DNA of 54,443 nt from Actinomadura sp. NBRC 104425 (GCF_030269545.1 NZ_BSTN01000036.1:1-54443); one strand, 5' to 3'. Positions 34,010-43,380 are shown, counted from the first letter of the stretch. Notes: generated by a model not told the origin, from the letters alone. Numbers and translations are program-made.

Positions 34010-35257
34010 TCACGCCAGGAGGAGGAAGCTGTCCCAGCCGGTTGCGGGAGCGGTGCCGGTACCAAGGGTGTGCAGGGCGAGCGCGGCGCCTGCGGCGCCG
34101 TCGAGGAGTCCGGGGTCGGGCAAGGGTTGGGCTACCTGTGCGATGAGCCGGGCGGTTAGGCGGGGCAGTTCGGCGGCGACTTCGGGGATGTGGGCGTCGG
34201 CGGCGACCCGCCAGGCCGCCTGGAGCAGTCCTGCCGTGCCGTGACACAGCCCGATCTCGTCGCCGAGCAGTTCCAGCTGGGCCTGGTCGCGCAGAGCGGC
34301 GAGCATGCCGGTTTCGGCGGCGTGCTGCCGTGCGGTGTCTTCGAGCGCCATGCCGGCCAGTTGTTGGACGCGGGCGGTGCCGGCGATCCCGTAGCACCAT
34401 GAGGGGCGTGGCCGCAGCACCGCGACGCTTCGGTTACGGACGTGTTCGGCGGTGATGAATCCCGGCCACCAGGGGCCCGCGCCGTCGTGCTGACGCCACT
34501 GGTCGGTATATGCGCAGATCCGTGCGATCGCCTCATGGCACCCGGGGATTGACAGGCCGCGCAGCAGCGCGAGCGAGAGCAGGGCAAGGACCGCGCCGAT
34601 TCCGTGGGAGAGCCCGAAGTTGCCGTGCCCTCCCGAGTAATCCGGGCTCGGTTCGCCGTTGGGCGATACGTCGGTCCACCAAGGGGGAAGCCCGCCACCG
34701 AGGGGAAGCGGTTCGGTGAGGCGGATTAGGTAGGTCAGCACGTCACGGGTGATGTCGTGCTCGGGGTGGCGGCGGAGATGGTAGACGCCGAGACCGGCCA
34801 GGCCGCGGATCAGGTCGAACTCCTTGAGAGCGGGTCGTTCCCCTCGGTCGATACGCGCGTGGGCGTCGGCGAGACGCTTACGGGTGACCATGACGGTGGC
34901 GTCGTCCAGCGCGGTCAGGGCGCGCCGGTATCGACGGGTGGATCCTGCGGCGGCGTGGACCGCGAACGCCACGGCCGGTGCGCCGAGATACAGACCGGCG
35001 TTGGCGGCCGCGGTCAGGTCGTCGGCGGCAGCCGACGCCAGCCAGGAGTGCGCGGTGTTCCAGTCGCCGTGGCCGCTGCGGGCACGTTCGATGTGCAGCA
35101 GGGCGATGCCCGCTGCGCCTCCGGCTAGCGATTGGGGCCACGCCCGTTCGCCAGGTGGTGTCGCGGCCCAGGCGGTGCGAGGGTCGGACAGCGCCGCGGC
35201 GATGGCGTCGGCCGCGGTCAGTGCGTCGGTCAACGTGTGCGCGTCCGCGGTGTTCAT
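34010..35257 (-). CDS. lanC: LanC-like lanthionine cyclase, FxLD cluster 2
   Basis: The 415-residue protein is an intact LanC. It has the alpha/alpha-barrel repeats (EFDLIRGLAGLGVYHLRR, GNFGLSHGIGAVLALLSLAL), the zinc ligand Cys288 in PSWCYGIAG and Cys338-His339 in IGLCHGTAGLL. It closes (methyl)lanthionine rings by adding Cys thiols to dehydro-residues of the precursor. ATG at 35257 overlaps the LanB stop (ATGA). It shows what the broken cluster 1 cyclase should look like, and the WCYG motif aligns exactly with the frameshift point there. Confidence 0.93.
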   Translation of the reverse strand: MNTADAHTLTDALTAADAIAAALSDPRTAWAATPPGERAWPQSLAGGAAGIALLHIERARSGHGDWNTAHSWLASAAADDLTAAANAGLYLGAPAVAFAVHAAAGSTRRYRRALTALDDATVMVTRKRLADAHARIDRGERPALKEFDLIRGLAGLGVYHLRRHPEHDITRDVLTYLIRLTEPLPLGGGLPPWWTDVSPNGEPSPDYSGGHGNFGLSHGIGAVLALLSLALLRGLSIPGCHEAIARICAYTDQWRQHDGAGPWWPGFITAEHVRNRSVAVLRPRPSWCYGIAGTARVQQLAGMALEDTARQHAAETGMLAALRDQAQLELLGDEIGLCHGTAGLLQAAWRVAADAHIPEVAAELPRLTARLIAQVAQPLPDPGLLDGAAGAALALHTLGTGTAPATGWDSFLLLA

Positions 35258-38200
35258 GCCTCTTCCTTCGCCCGCGTGGTCCAGCTCAGGGCAGCGGCGC
35301 GGGCCAAGTGCAGGCACAGGCGTTCGCCTTGCGCATCAGGCCCGGCCATCCGGGTGTGGTGCAGGTGCAGCAGATCGGGCAGCAGAAGCCGGATGTGGTC
35401 TGTGTTCGCCCTCACCAGGACGGCACGGTAGGCGGCCAGTGCCTGATGCCGCCTCGCCCATTCGCCGATGATGCGGTCGCCGTTCGGCTGTCCGGCCAGG
35501 TGACGATGATCGTTCGGATTGGCCAGGGCGACGGCTTGGTCGTACAGCGTGCGGGGCGGCGCCTCCGACGCGGTGGTGGTATGTCGGATCAACCAGTTCA
35601 TTGCCTCGGGCGGGTCCCCGATCAGGCCGATCGCGATGTCCAGCATGCTCGCGGCGGTCAGGGCTCGGGCGTCGGGGCCGTCCTTGGCGGCGCCGGCGGC
35701 GAGCTGCGCGACGGCGGCCGCGGAGTCCGCCGCGAAGTACGCCTCGGCGGCGTCGGTCGCCGTGCCGCCGCCGAAGCGGGCGGTCTCGGGAAAGTCGGTG
35801 TCCCACTGGACACGGTTGATCACGCCGACCTGGCGGAGGCTTCGGCTCCAGGCACCGATCGCCGCGGCGGCAGGCGCGACCCGATGGGCGGGGACGGTCA
35901 GTCTCAGCCGCAGATGGTCCTCGGGATCGCGATAACGCAGGAACCAGCAACGCCCCTGCTCGCCCAGACAATCGTTCAGTTCGCCAAGCAGGCGCGGCAA
36001 ATGGCGGATGAGGATGCTGCTGTGGCGGTCGCGATGGCTGTACAGCTTGAGGAGGAATCGTCCGCCGCAGCCGGGCAGGTGGACGCGGTCGCGGCCGACC
36101 GGCTGCCCGTCGCGCAGCCACAGTGGGGCCGGCGCGGTGCTGGAAGTGGCCAGCGGCACGACGATCTCGTGTGCGTGCCCGTTGATCCATTCCGCTGCGT
36201 CGTCGTCCGGTGCCGCGCGCAGCAGGACAGTGCCCGCTCGTTCCAGCTCGGCACGCAGCAGTGTCCGATGGGATGGTTCGGACAGGTCAAGGGGGATGCG
36301 CTGGTCGCCGTCGCCGAGATGGACCACCGCTGGAGCGGCGACATGGTCTCGCCACGCCGCCAATGCCCGGCTCCACTGGTGGTGGTCGGCGTCGACGCCG
36401 GGTAGGTCGTCGGCTGTGAGCAGCCAGCGGGCCGGGGACAGGATGGTCCGTCCGTAGCGCACCGCGGGAAGGAACGGCAGACCGGCGGCGGCTCCCCAGT
36501 CGAAAGGACCGCACGGAACGCTCATCGCGTTGGTGACCTCGGTGAGGAACCGGATCAGCGGATGCGTCTGGTTGACCGGTTCCACCGCGTTGAAGGTGAC
36601 GAATTCCAGTGGCCGCCGTTTCGAGAGCGACACCAGGTAGAGGCGGTTGGCATCAGCGGCGACGGCGACGTCCTCCAACGCGATCTGGTCCTGTTCGCGG
36701 CCGTGGCAGGCGCCGAGGGTCAGTATCTGGGGCAGCACCCGGGGGACGCGCGAAACGTTCTCGGTGCTGGCATACAGGGGCGGAGCGGCGATCTGGACCA
36801 GGAGCGCGTCCTGAGTCACGGTGGGCAGATTCTCATATGCCTTGCGCATCCGTTGCCGGTCACCGGTGCTGAACAGGTCCAGGAACCGGCCGGTGGTGGT
36901 TCCGGCGGCGCGTGACACTCCGACAACCGAGAGGGTGAACTGCCCATTCGTCAGTGCTTGCGCACTGGCTGCATGGACGCGGACGGTCAGCTCCGTGGTC
37001 GGCTGCACCCGTGCGTGCGGAGCTGCGGCCTCAAGCTCGGCGACCGTGGCCTCGTCCAGCACGATCTCGCGCTGCCGGTACAGTGCTGCCTTCTGGGCGA
37101 GCGCAAGGAGCGTCTGGTCCCGCCCGGTCGGTCCGCCGTCCCCGTGGGAGGCAGGTCCTCCCAGATAGCCGGGCGGGTAGCCCAAGCCGATGTCGGCGTC
37201 CACAACGTCCAGTACCGGCACCAGGGCGCGCGGGCCGTACCGTTCCAGGAAGCGGCCATGCCAGGTGACCCATCCCGGGCTCAGGGTTGGACGGGGAGCC
37301 AGCCGCACCAACATCGCCGCCGCTCGCGCCACCTCGTCGACGACCGTGCGGGGGAGGACGACATCCCAGTCCAGGCGCAGATCGACTGCGAGTGCGGGTT
37401 CAGCGGCGGAGCCGAGATCCCTCATCGCCGCGATCAGCCGGGCGCGTTGCCGGGATGCGGCGGCGGGGGCGGATGCGGTGTTGTGTCGGACCAGCCCGTC
37501 CGCGATCTCACGCAGCTGCGCGACGGGGCCCGCCACTTCCGCGATCTGTGCGGCAGCGGCGGTGTCGAGAGCGGCCAGCAGATGGCCGAGGGGATCGGTC
37601 GTGGTCATCGCAGCACGCAACCCGGTGACCAGGAAATGCTGTGCCACAAGGTCCGCCAAGAGCTTGTCGATGACATCCGCCGGGACGCCGGGGAAGTCGG
37701 CGGCGAGTGTGTCCGCCAGGTCCCGCATCAGGATCGGATCACGCGCGGCAGCCATCGCCGCATTGACCGGCCTGCTGGAAGCCACCCTGACGTTGGTCGG
37801 AGGTCCGCCGGAGCTACCGCTGGCGCGATGTTCCAGCACCAGATGGCCGTCCTTCTCCACCACCAAAGCGTTGGCCTGCACTGTCAGATGAGGCCGCAGA
37901 GCCGGTTCGGCCTCCAGGCCTTCGACCACCGCGGCCAACCAGGTGGCGTCGACACGGGCGATGGCGCGGTGCCTGCCGCCGACACGCACCGAGAGTTCTG
38001 AGGCGGCGGACTCTCGGGTGATCCGGGCTGGGGTCACCCCAGCGAACAGGCCGAACGGCGTGGCGCGGCCCGAGGCACGCAGCAGATAACGCATGACCGC
38101 GAGCACCGCCCGACGCACGGCTCGTTCCGGCACCGGCCCCCCTTCGCAGATCTGCCATACGCGGCGGGCCAGAACCGGGCTGGCCTGCTCCAACGCGGCG

Positions 38201-38364
38201 GCGAAACCGGGCCTCCGCAGCGTCCGCTCCAGCCACAGACGCCACGACGCCGCCGAAGCGGTTTGACCGTCCAAAACAGGCCACGGCCCCATTGCTCGGC
38301 TCGGCGGCCAAGCTGCTGCACGTACCACCGCAGCATCGACGTGCTGATACACCGGCGCTCCCAT
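35254..38364 (-). CDS. lanB: Full-length lantibiotic dehydratase, FxLD cluster 2
   Basis: The 1036-residue fused LanB has the N-terminal glutamylation domain (HVDAAVVRAAAWP opening; MRYLLRASGRATPFGLFAGV; PALAVDLRLDWDVVLPRTVV). The C-terminal elimination domain starts at about residue 760 (RFLLKLYSHRDRHSSILIRH; CWFLRYRDPEDHLRLRLTVP). It dehydrates Ser/Thr of the adjacent precursor through glutamyl-tRNA-dependent activation. The ATG at 38364 aligns with the cluster 1 start, although no good ribosome-binding site precedes it; an in-frame GTG at 38457 is an alternative. It follows the precursor gene by about 120 bases, a gap that may hold an attenuator. Confidence 0.93.
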   Translation of the reverse strand: MGAPVYQHVDAAVVRAAAWPPSRAMGPWPVLDGQTASAASWRLWLERTLRRPGFAAALEQASPVLARRVWQICEGGPVPERAVRRAVLAVMRYLLRASGRATPFGLFAGVTPARITRESAASELSVRVGGRHRAIARVDATWLAAVVEGLEAEPALRPHLTVQANALVVEKDGHLVLEHRASGSSGGPPTNVRVASSRPVNAAMAAARDPILMRDLADTLAADFPGVPADVIDKLLADLVAQHFLVTGLRAAMTTTDPLGHLLAALDTAAAAQIAEVAGPVAQLREIADGLVRHNTASAPAAASRQRARLIAAMRDLGSAAEPALAVDLRLDWDVVLPRTVVDEVARAAAMLVRLAPRPTLSPGWVTWHGRFLERYGPRALVPVLDVVDADIGLGYPPGYLGGPASHGDGGPTGRDQTLLALAQKAALYRQREIVLDEATVAELEAAAPHARVQPTTELTVRVHAASAQALTNGQFTLSVVGVSRAAGTTTGRFLDLFSTGDRQRMRKAYENLPTVTQDALLVQIAAPPLYASTENVSRVPRVLPQILTLGACHGREQDQIALEDVAVAADANRLYLVSLSKRRPLEFVTFNAVEPVNQTHPLIRFLTEVTNAMSVPCGPFDWGAAAGLPFLPAVRYGRTILSPARWLLTADDLPGVDADHHQWSRALAAWRDHVAAPAVVHLGDGDQRIPLDLSEPSHRTLLRAELERAGTVLLRAAPDDDAAEWINGHAHEIVVPLATSSTAPAPLWLRDGQPVGRDRVHLPGCGGRFLLKLYSHRDRHSSILIRHLPRLLGELNDCLGEQGRCWFLRYRDPEDHLRLRLTVPAHRVAPAAAAIGAWSRSLRQVGVINRVQWDTDFPETARFGGGTATDAAEAYFAADSAAAVAQLAAGAAKDGPDARALTAASMLDIAIGLIGDPPEAMNWLIRHTTTASEAPPRTLYDQAVALANPNDHRHLAGQPNGDRIIGEWARRHQALAAYRAVLVRANTDHIRLLLPDLLHLHHTRMAGPDAQGERLCLHLARAAALSWTTRAKEEA

Positions 38365-38488
38365 AGGGGTGTTCGACCACGTGGGCGTCTGACCGGAGGT
38401 GAGCTCTGTGAGGTGGTGCCCGGCAGGAAGGCCGCCGACCGGACACCACCGGCGCACGGGAATCGGTTTCAGGTGCTCGGCGTGTCCA

Positions 38489-38686
38489 CTACGGGCAGGT
38501 CGTCGAGCAGGCGGACTGGCACGTCGAGCCGCAACCGTCGTCGGTCATCCGGATGAGCTTGTCGGCCGACGGACCGGACTCGACGATGGAGACATCCAGG
38601 TCCCATTCGTCCAAGTCCGCCTCCGGGATGGCGGCAGGCGGCGCGACCTGTTGAACGTTCAGGGTGTCGTCGAACTGGACGGACAT
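38489..38686 (-). CDS. FxLD-family lanthipeptide precursor, cluster 2
   Basis: The 65-residue peptide has a leader with DLDEWDLDVSIVESG, where WDLDVSIVE is the FxLD motif, and a core starting near MTDDGCGSTCQSACSTTCP. The core holds four cysteines interleaved with Ser/Thr (C-G-S-T-C, S-A-C-S-T-T-C), compatible with up to four thioether rings. The TDDGCG stretch is shared with the cluster 1 core (TDDDCG) and puts Asp next to the first Cys, a natural target of the neighbouring methyltransferase. ATG at 38686 follows AGGGAGG. It lies 72 bases after the methyltransferase stop on the same strand. Confidence 0.9.
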   Translation of the reverse strand: MSVQFDDTLNVQQVAPPAAIPEADLDEWDLDVSIVESGPSADKLIRMTDDGCGSTCQSACSTTCP

Positions 38687-38758
38687 CAAGCCTCCCTCAC
38701 AAGCAGGAGCGGTGCGGACTTCCCGGACCCTCTGGAAACGTCGCTCGGGGCCGGAAAC

Positions 38759-39982
38759 CTAGGACCAGCAGACCTCCACAGACCCGAGCCGCTTGGCCAC
38801 AATCCTCGGGGCGGGTTCGGCCGTGCCCGCGGGCAGCGGGGTGTAGCGGATGCGGGCCGCGCCGCGGCGCCGGTGATCGCTCGCCCACCGGCGCAGCAGG
38901 TCGACGTACCGTGCCGCCAGAGCCTCGGCCTGCGGCCCGTGGGCGAACACGCCGCTTTCGAACCCTCCGGTCTCCTCGTTCGGCCGCTTGGTGCGGTAGG
39001 CGAAGCTCCCGCCGTCGATCAAAGCCGGTACACCGCGCGTCGCCGAAGCGGCGAAGACGCCCTGATCCGCCAGGGCTTGTTCGGCGTGCAGCATCACCAT
39101 CTGCGGCGAGCTGGTCGCCAGGAACAACTCCAGCTCGTCCGGCAGGTCGAAGGCCGCGCCGGACCAGCGCTCCAGCCGTGGCGAGCGCACCGCGGCCGCC
39201 AGCGCCGCGACGTCGAACTCCTGCGGCTGGTCGTCGACCCGCAGCACCACCCCGTCGGTGACTGGGACGAGCCGCTCGGTGTGGGCGCCGGCGCCTTGCA
39301 GCGGCACAAAGCCGCACAGTCTGTAGCTGTCGCTGACCAGACCCGCGCCGTCCGCGTCGGGGGCGCGGTCGAACGCCACCGTGCGGGTCAGCCCCCTCAT
39401 GCGCAGCGGGACGACGATCCTGCCGCCCGGGGCCAGCTGTTCCGGCCACGCCGGGGGAATGTCCCACGCTCCCGCCGTGACGATGATCCGGTCGAACGGC
39501 GCGTACTCGGGGACGCCGCCGTAGGCGTCTCCTCGCACCACCTTGACCCTGCCGTAACCCGCCATGTCCAAACATGCGCGGGCACGGGCGACGATCTCGA
39601 CGTCGATGTCCACCGAGACAACTGTTCCGCGATTGCCGACGAGTTCGGCGATGAGGGCCGCGTTGTAGCCCCCCGAACCGATCTCCAGGACCCGCATACC
39701 GGGGGCGATGCCGGCCTGTTCCAGCATCACCGCCTGGATGTGAGCAGCTGACAGCGAGCTGAGGGCCATGCCGTTTCGGTCGCGCTTGATGACCAGAGCT
39801 CGGTCGGCGTCGTACACCGCCTCCAACGGCTCTTCGACGGCGAACAGGTGCCGCGGCACGGCCGCAACCGCGGCGGCGACGCGTGCGGAGGTGATCGCTT
39901 CGAGGTCGCGCAGTTTGCCGACCATGGCCGCCCGCAGCGAGGCCGCTGCGTCTTCCACATCCGATTCCCGGACTGTAGTCAT
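38759..39982 (-). CDS. FxLD-system methyltransferase (PCMT-like), cluster 2
   Basis: The 407-residue protein shares the layout of the cluster 1 enzyme: AAVAAVPRHLFAVEEPLEAV, then RVLEIGSGGYNAALIAELVG (SAM motif I), then FDRIIVTAGAWDIPPAWPEQ. A 190-residue C-terminal region of FxLD type follows (SGVFAHGPQAEALAARYVDL). It probably methylates an Asp of the modified precursor. It is first in the operon methyltransferase, precursor, LanB, LanC, SpaB_C, TPR-like protein, and is divergent from the XRE/TPR regulator at 40235. The shared 252-base intergenic region should hold the promoters. Confidence 0.92.
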   Translation of the reverse strand: MTTVRESDVEDAAASLRAAMVGKLRDLEAITSARVAAAVAAVPRHLFAVEEPLEAVYDADRALVIKRDRNGMALSSLSAAHIQAVMLEQAGIAPGMRVLEIGSGGYNAALIAELVGNRGTVVSVDIDVEIVARARACLDMAGYGRVKVVRGDAYGGVPEYAPFDRIIVTAGAWDIPPAWPEQLAPGGRIVVPLRMRGLTRTVAFDRAPDADGAGLVSDSYRLCGFVPLQGAGAHTERLVPVTDGVVLRVDDQPQEFDVAALAAAVRSPRLERWSGAAFDLPDELELFLATSSPQMVMLHAEQALADQGVFAASATRGVPALIDGGSFAYRTKRPNEETGGFESGVFAHGPQAEALAARYVDLLRRWASDHRRRGAARIRYTPLPAGTAEPAPRIVAKRLGSVEVCWS

Positions 39983-40234
39983 GTCGTCACCCTAGTGAGT
40001 CGGTGCGAGGCTGGAGCCTGTCGTGGCCAACAGTAAGAAGAGAGGAGGGATGGTGCGCGGCGTCCACGGCGACACGCAACGAGGCCGGGGCACGGCGCAC
40101 GATCGATTCGTCGCGGCCGCGGCCATAGCCCCAGGAGCGCCGATCAACGTGGGCTGGCCGACCTGGGGCATCGTGCGGTCCGGTCGGGGACGGAGGCGTG
40201 TCGGTGGGCACGGCTCCACGGTCCGTCCCGGTCG

Positions 40235-41800
40235 GTGGACAACTCAATGTCGCCGTCCGGTCAGGACATTGCCGCCATCATTGCCGAGGACGGCAATGTC
40301 GTATCCGTGGTGACCGGGCTACGCTCCGGCGAGAAGGGGATGCTCGAGGCGCACCGGAGGGCGCGCATGAGGATCAGCCGTCAACGTCGAGCAGAACTCG
40401 CCCGTGCCGGGCAGTTAATCCGCGAGCGCGGGCAGCGTGCCGACTGGCCGGTCCGGCAGATCGCTGCGCAGATCCGCAAAGAGCTCCCCGAGGTGCATCC
40501 CCTGGAGGCATGGCGGTGGGCCTACGGGTGGTCGCGTGCACAGACCATCGCGCAGGTCGCCCAGTATTACAAGGACCGCAACCTGGGCGTTCCCGGGCTC
40601 ACTTCCTCGATGCTGTGCCGCTATGAGCACGGGGAGATCACGCCCGGCCCCGACTACGCTGACGCGCTCAGCAGCGTGTATCGGGCCGACCTTGCGGATT
40701 TGGGCTTGGAGAGGTCTTACCCGCGACGGGCTGTAACCGCGGGGGGAGCGGAGTACGGTGCGGGCTGGGAGACGGCCTCAACCGCGAGGAATGGACAGCT
40801 GATGGCCAACGGCAGCAGCAGCGCCCTACAAGCCCTACACGACTCGATCACTCTCGGTTTGGAGGTCGAAGGGCCTGCGGGCGGCCCTCAGACTCGAGAA
40901 TCACTGCAGGCGGCCGTGGACTACTACGCCCTCCACTACTCCGCCTCCCCACCCGCAGTGCTGGCCGATGAGGTGCACCGTGTTCGGCACCTGGTCAACG
41001 GCATGCTCGCCCACCGCATGGCCGATGCGGCCCGCACCGAACTGCGGCGCCTGGCCGGATGGCTGTCGGCCCTGGTCGGCAACCTGGCCTTCCACCTGGA
41101 CGACCGACCGGCCGCCATGGTGCACCTGCAGACCGCCGAACGCCTCGGCGACGCCGTCGGTGACCGGTGGCTGGTCTGCTGGACACTCGGCGCCCGCGCG
41201 ATGATCGCCTGCAAACAGAACCGACACCAGGACGCCGTCGTTTTGGGCCGGCGCGCTCACGCACTGGCCGACACTCCGCTGCGACGTGCCCAGATGACCG
41301 CTTGGGCCGTTCTGCGCCCCACCGCCGCCCTCGGCACGTCCGCCGACGAGGTGGGCCTGCTCGCCGCAGAGGCCATGGACGCCATGGCGGCCGCCGACGG
41401 CGACCTGCCCGGCCGGTTCGGCTTCGACCTAGCCGAGTTGAAGCTGCACCTGGCCGAAGCGAGCCTGCTCGTCGGCGACCACACCCAGGCGCGCCGCCAC
41501 GCCCGGGACTCCATCGGCCACCTTCCGCACGGCCGTCCCGGCTGGGCGGCCGCCCAGCTCGTACTCGCCCGAGGCGAAGCCGCACGCGACGGCGGTGACG
41601 CGGCCGTGCTCGCAGGCGAGGTCCTCGACACGATTCCGGCGGCCCACCTTCGGGCCAACAGCCGGGAACGCCTCACCGCGCTCGTCGGAGACCTCGCCGA
41701 GGTCGACACCGCTGCCGTTCGCGACCTCCGCGAACGAGTCGCGACACTTCCGCCGCTCGTGCCTGCGGCACGAGCCAGCGCCGAACCCAACGGCGCCTAG
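40235..41800 (+). CDS. XRE-family regulator with C-terminal TPR-like domain
   Basis: The 521-residue product contains WAYGWSRAQTIAQVAQYYKD, then GLTSSMLCRYEHGEITPGPD, an XRE-like helix-turn-helix at about residues 90-150 that is a common actinomycete variant ('s..m.crYE.G...P'). About 320 residues of helical repeats follow (HLQTAERLGDAVGDRWLVCW, LAEASLLVGDHTQARRHARD, LRERVATLPPLVPAAR at the end). The start is uncertain: GTG at 40235 is the first, ATG codons at 40247 and 40343 are alternatives. It lies divergent to FxLD cluster 2 and is the natural candidate regulator. Degraded relatives of its C-terminus occur at 42026 and 53144. Confidence 0.85.
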   Translation: MDNSMSPSGQDIAAIIAEDGNVVSVVTGLRSGEKGMLEAHRRARMRISRQRRAELARAGQLIRERGQRADWPVRQIAAQIRKELPEVHPLEAWRWAYGWSRAQTIAQVAQYYKDRNLGVPGLTSSMLCRYEHGEITPGPDYADALSSVYRADLADLGLERSYPRRAVTAGGAEYGAGWETASTARNGQLMANGSSSALQALHDSITLGLEVEGPAGGPQTRESLQAAVDYYALHYSASPPAVLADEVHRVRHLVNGMLAHRMADAARTELRRLAGWLSALVGNLAFHLDDRPAAMVHLQTAERLGDAVGDRWLVCWTLGARAMIACKQNRHQDAVVLGRRAHALADTPLRRAQMTAWAVLRPTAALGTSADEVGLLAAEAMDAMAAADGDLPGRFGFDLAELKLHLAEASLLVGDHTQARRHARDSIGHLPHGRPGWAAAQLVLARGEAARDGGDAAVLAGEVLDTIPAAHLRANSRERLTALVGDLAEVDTAAVRDLRERVATLPPLVPAARASAEPNGA

Positions 41801-42025
41801 GCACCTGAGTGGCCCCGGGACGGTACCCGGTGTTACCGGTCCCGGCCGAGCAGTCGGCGGATGTTGTCCTGGCGGCCGCCCATGCCCTCCCTTGACCGGC
41901 GCGCGAACACCCCGGGGACGTCATGCGGCGGGAGCGCCGATGCCGGTCATCACCGTGTCCCGGCCAGGATGCCGTCTGCCTCCGCCACCTGCGGGTTCCC
42001 GCGGTACTGCCCGCACCGCGTCGGA

Positions 42026-42506
42026 CTATCGCCGGGCACGGGCGGAGGTGACCGCAGCCAGGGCATCACGCAGGTCCAGTACGGTCGCCGCCGCGTCGTT
42101 TGGCCGTCCCTGGCGGAGCTGGAGCCGGGCGAGGCGGGCGCCGATCAGGACCCGCGACCGGCGCTCGGCTCCCCGGCGGACAATCTGCGCGTTCGACGTC
42201 GCGCTCGGCGCGGTGCAGCAGGTCGCGGGCCCGCCATCGGTCTCCGGTGGCCGCGTGCGCTTCGGCCTGCATGCCGGTGCCCCAGGCGCGCAGCCAGGGC
42301 GGTGCATCGTCCGGGAGCGCGGCGTCTGCGGCGTCGGCGAGATGGCGTGCGCCTGGGCGGCCAGGGCGGCGTCGACCTCGACGGTGACGACGTCGGCCCC
42401 AGGTGGGTCAGCAGCCCGGCGGTCCATCCGGTGCCGGTGCCGAGCAGCTGGTTACCTCCAGGCGAGCATCCCTGGCGCCCGCGACACAGCGCCGCCCGCA
42501 CAAGTC
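42026..42506 (-). pseudogene. Fused remnants of a methyltransferase and an XRE/TPR regulator
   Basis: Reading the minus strand from the CRISPR edge, LLGTGTGWTAGLLTHLG then ADVVTVEVDAALAAQAHAI repeats the SAM-binding core of the 43563-44747 methyltransferase (VGTGTGWTAGLLSWRVGADQ). The sense then moves frame into WLRAWGTGMQAEAHAATGDR and RWRARDLLHRAERDVERADC, and finally RVLIGARLARLQLRQGRPND, the C-terminal helices of a TPR-type regulator. No intact gene remains. The piece ends where CRISPR array 2 begins. The 225 bases before it (41801-42025) hold no gene. Confidence 0.6.
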
Positions 42507-42507
42507 C

Positions 42508-43083
42508 GGACCTCCCCGCGTGTGCGGGGCCGACCGCGTGGAGCTGCTGCCCCCGACACCGATCAACGGATCATCCCCGCGTGTGCGGGGCCGACTTGCA
42601 GTCCGGGCAGGGGCGTTCCTCTTCCCTGGGACCATCCCCGCGTGCGCGGGGCCGACTCGACACCGAGAACGTTCGCGATGGCCTGGAGCGGACCATCCCA
42701 GCGTGCGCGGGGCCGACATCGGCCTGTGCCCGTGCTCTATGCGGCTGACCGGACCATCCCCGCGTGCGCGGGGCCGACAGGTGCCGTAGCTGGTCGTGAT
42801 CATGCGTCCGGGGACCATCCCCGCGTGCGCGGGGCCGACGTACCGGGCCTGCGCGAGCGCCTCGACGATCTGGGACCATCCCCGCGTGCGCGGGGCCGAC
42901 CGCGTTCCAGGCGCCCCGCGCCGCCGTGACGAGGGACCATCCCCGCGTGCGCGGGGCCGACTGGACACGACCTCGGGTGTGCTGCGCCGCCGCAGGACCA
43001 TCCCCGCGTGCGCGGGGCCGACGGGAACGGCCGGTCACAGCCAGCCGTTGCGCCGGGACCATACCCGCGTGCGCGGGGCCGAC
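42508..43083 (-). CRISPR. CRISPR array 2, type I-E-like, ten repeats
   Basis: Ten repeats of 28 bp (the lowest-coordinate one is 27 bp) end at 42534, 42595, 42656, 42717, 42778, 42839, 42900, 42961, 43022 and 43083, an exact 61-bp period with nine 33-bp spacers. The plus-strand repeat begins GGACCATCCCCGCG and ends CGGGGCCGAC. Degenerate copies sit mainly at the low-coordinate end (missing A in the first, GGATCA in the second, CCCAGC in the fourth), which is the expected trailer. Transcription is therefore on the minus strand from the leader at 43084. There are no cas genes in the window. Confidence 0.96.
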
Positions 43084-43140
43084 ACTTGCTGACCTGGGAG
43101 TCTATATCGGCGAAGCTCAGTTTTCATTTAGTTGGATTTG
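43084..43140 (-). promoter_or_regulatory. CRISPR leader 2
   Basis: The flank begins ACTTGCTGACCTGGGAGTCT and includes TTTTCATTTAGTTGGATTT. It matches leader 1 (14845) over about 55 bases with few changes, so both arrays should use the same adaptation machinery. Confidence 0.8.
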
Positions 43141-43209
43141 CCAACCCTCGGCCGGGGCGGCAGCCTCGCAGGTACCACCGCGTCGCAGTTCTGGCAGCAT
43201 GAGGCGGCG

Positions 43210-43380
43210 ATGGACACGCCCCATGAGCCGTACTGGTGTGACCCGCACCCTGCCGACGTCGACCTGCTGCCCAGGGACGGGCGTCGTCACCTCGGGGTTT
43301 TGGAGCGGGTCGTGCGCCGGCAGTGGGATCCGGCCCGCGGCAATCCACCCGACGAGGTGATCGCGGTGGGGGACAAGTGA
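43210..43380 (+). CDS. Small hypothetical protein
   Basis: The 56-residue product starts MDTPHEPYWCDPHPADVDLL and continues GRRHLGVLERVVRRQWDPAR, ending in an acidic tail. GAGGCGG precedes the ATG. It has one Cys and several His in WCDPHP, possibly a metal or structural site, but I know no family. It lies just past CRISPR leader 2 and is transcribed away from it, the same arrangement as the HNH gene beside array 1. The frame is open to 43132, but the part upstream of 43210 overlaps the leader. The 180 bases after it hold no gene. Confidence 0.5.
   Translation: MDTPHEPYWCDPHPADVDLLPRDGRRHLGVLERVVRRQWDPARGNPPDEVIAVGDK

Noticed and set aside
35254..38457. GTG at 38457 as the start of the cluster 2 LanB
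   Set aside because: The added 31 residues do not match the paralogue, whose start aligns with the ATG at 38364, so I kept the later start but flagged the doubt.
42403..43092. Several open frames inside CRISPR array 2 with repeating HPRVRGAD-like peptides
   Set aside because: These are translations of the 28-bp repeats; the 61-bp period identifies the array.
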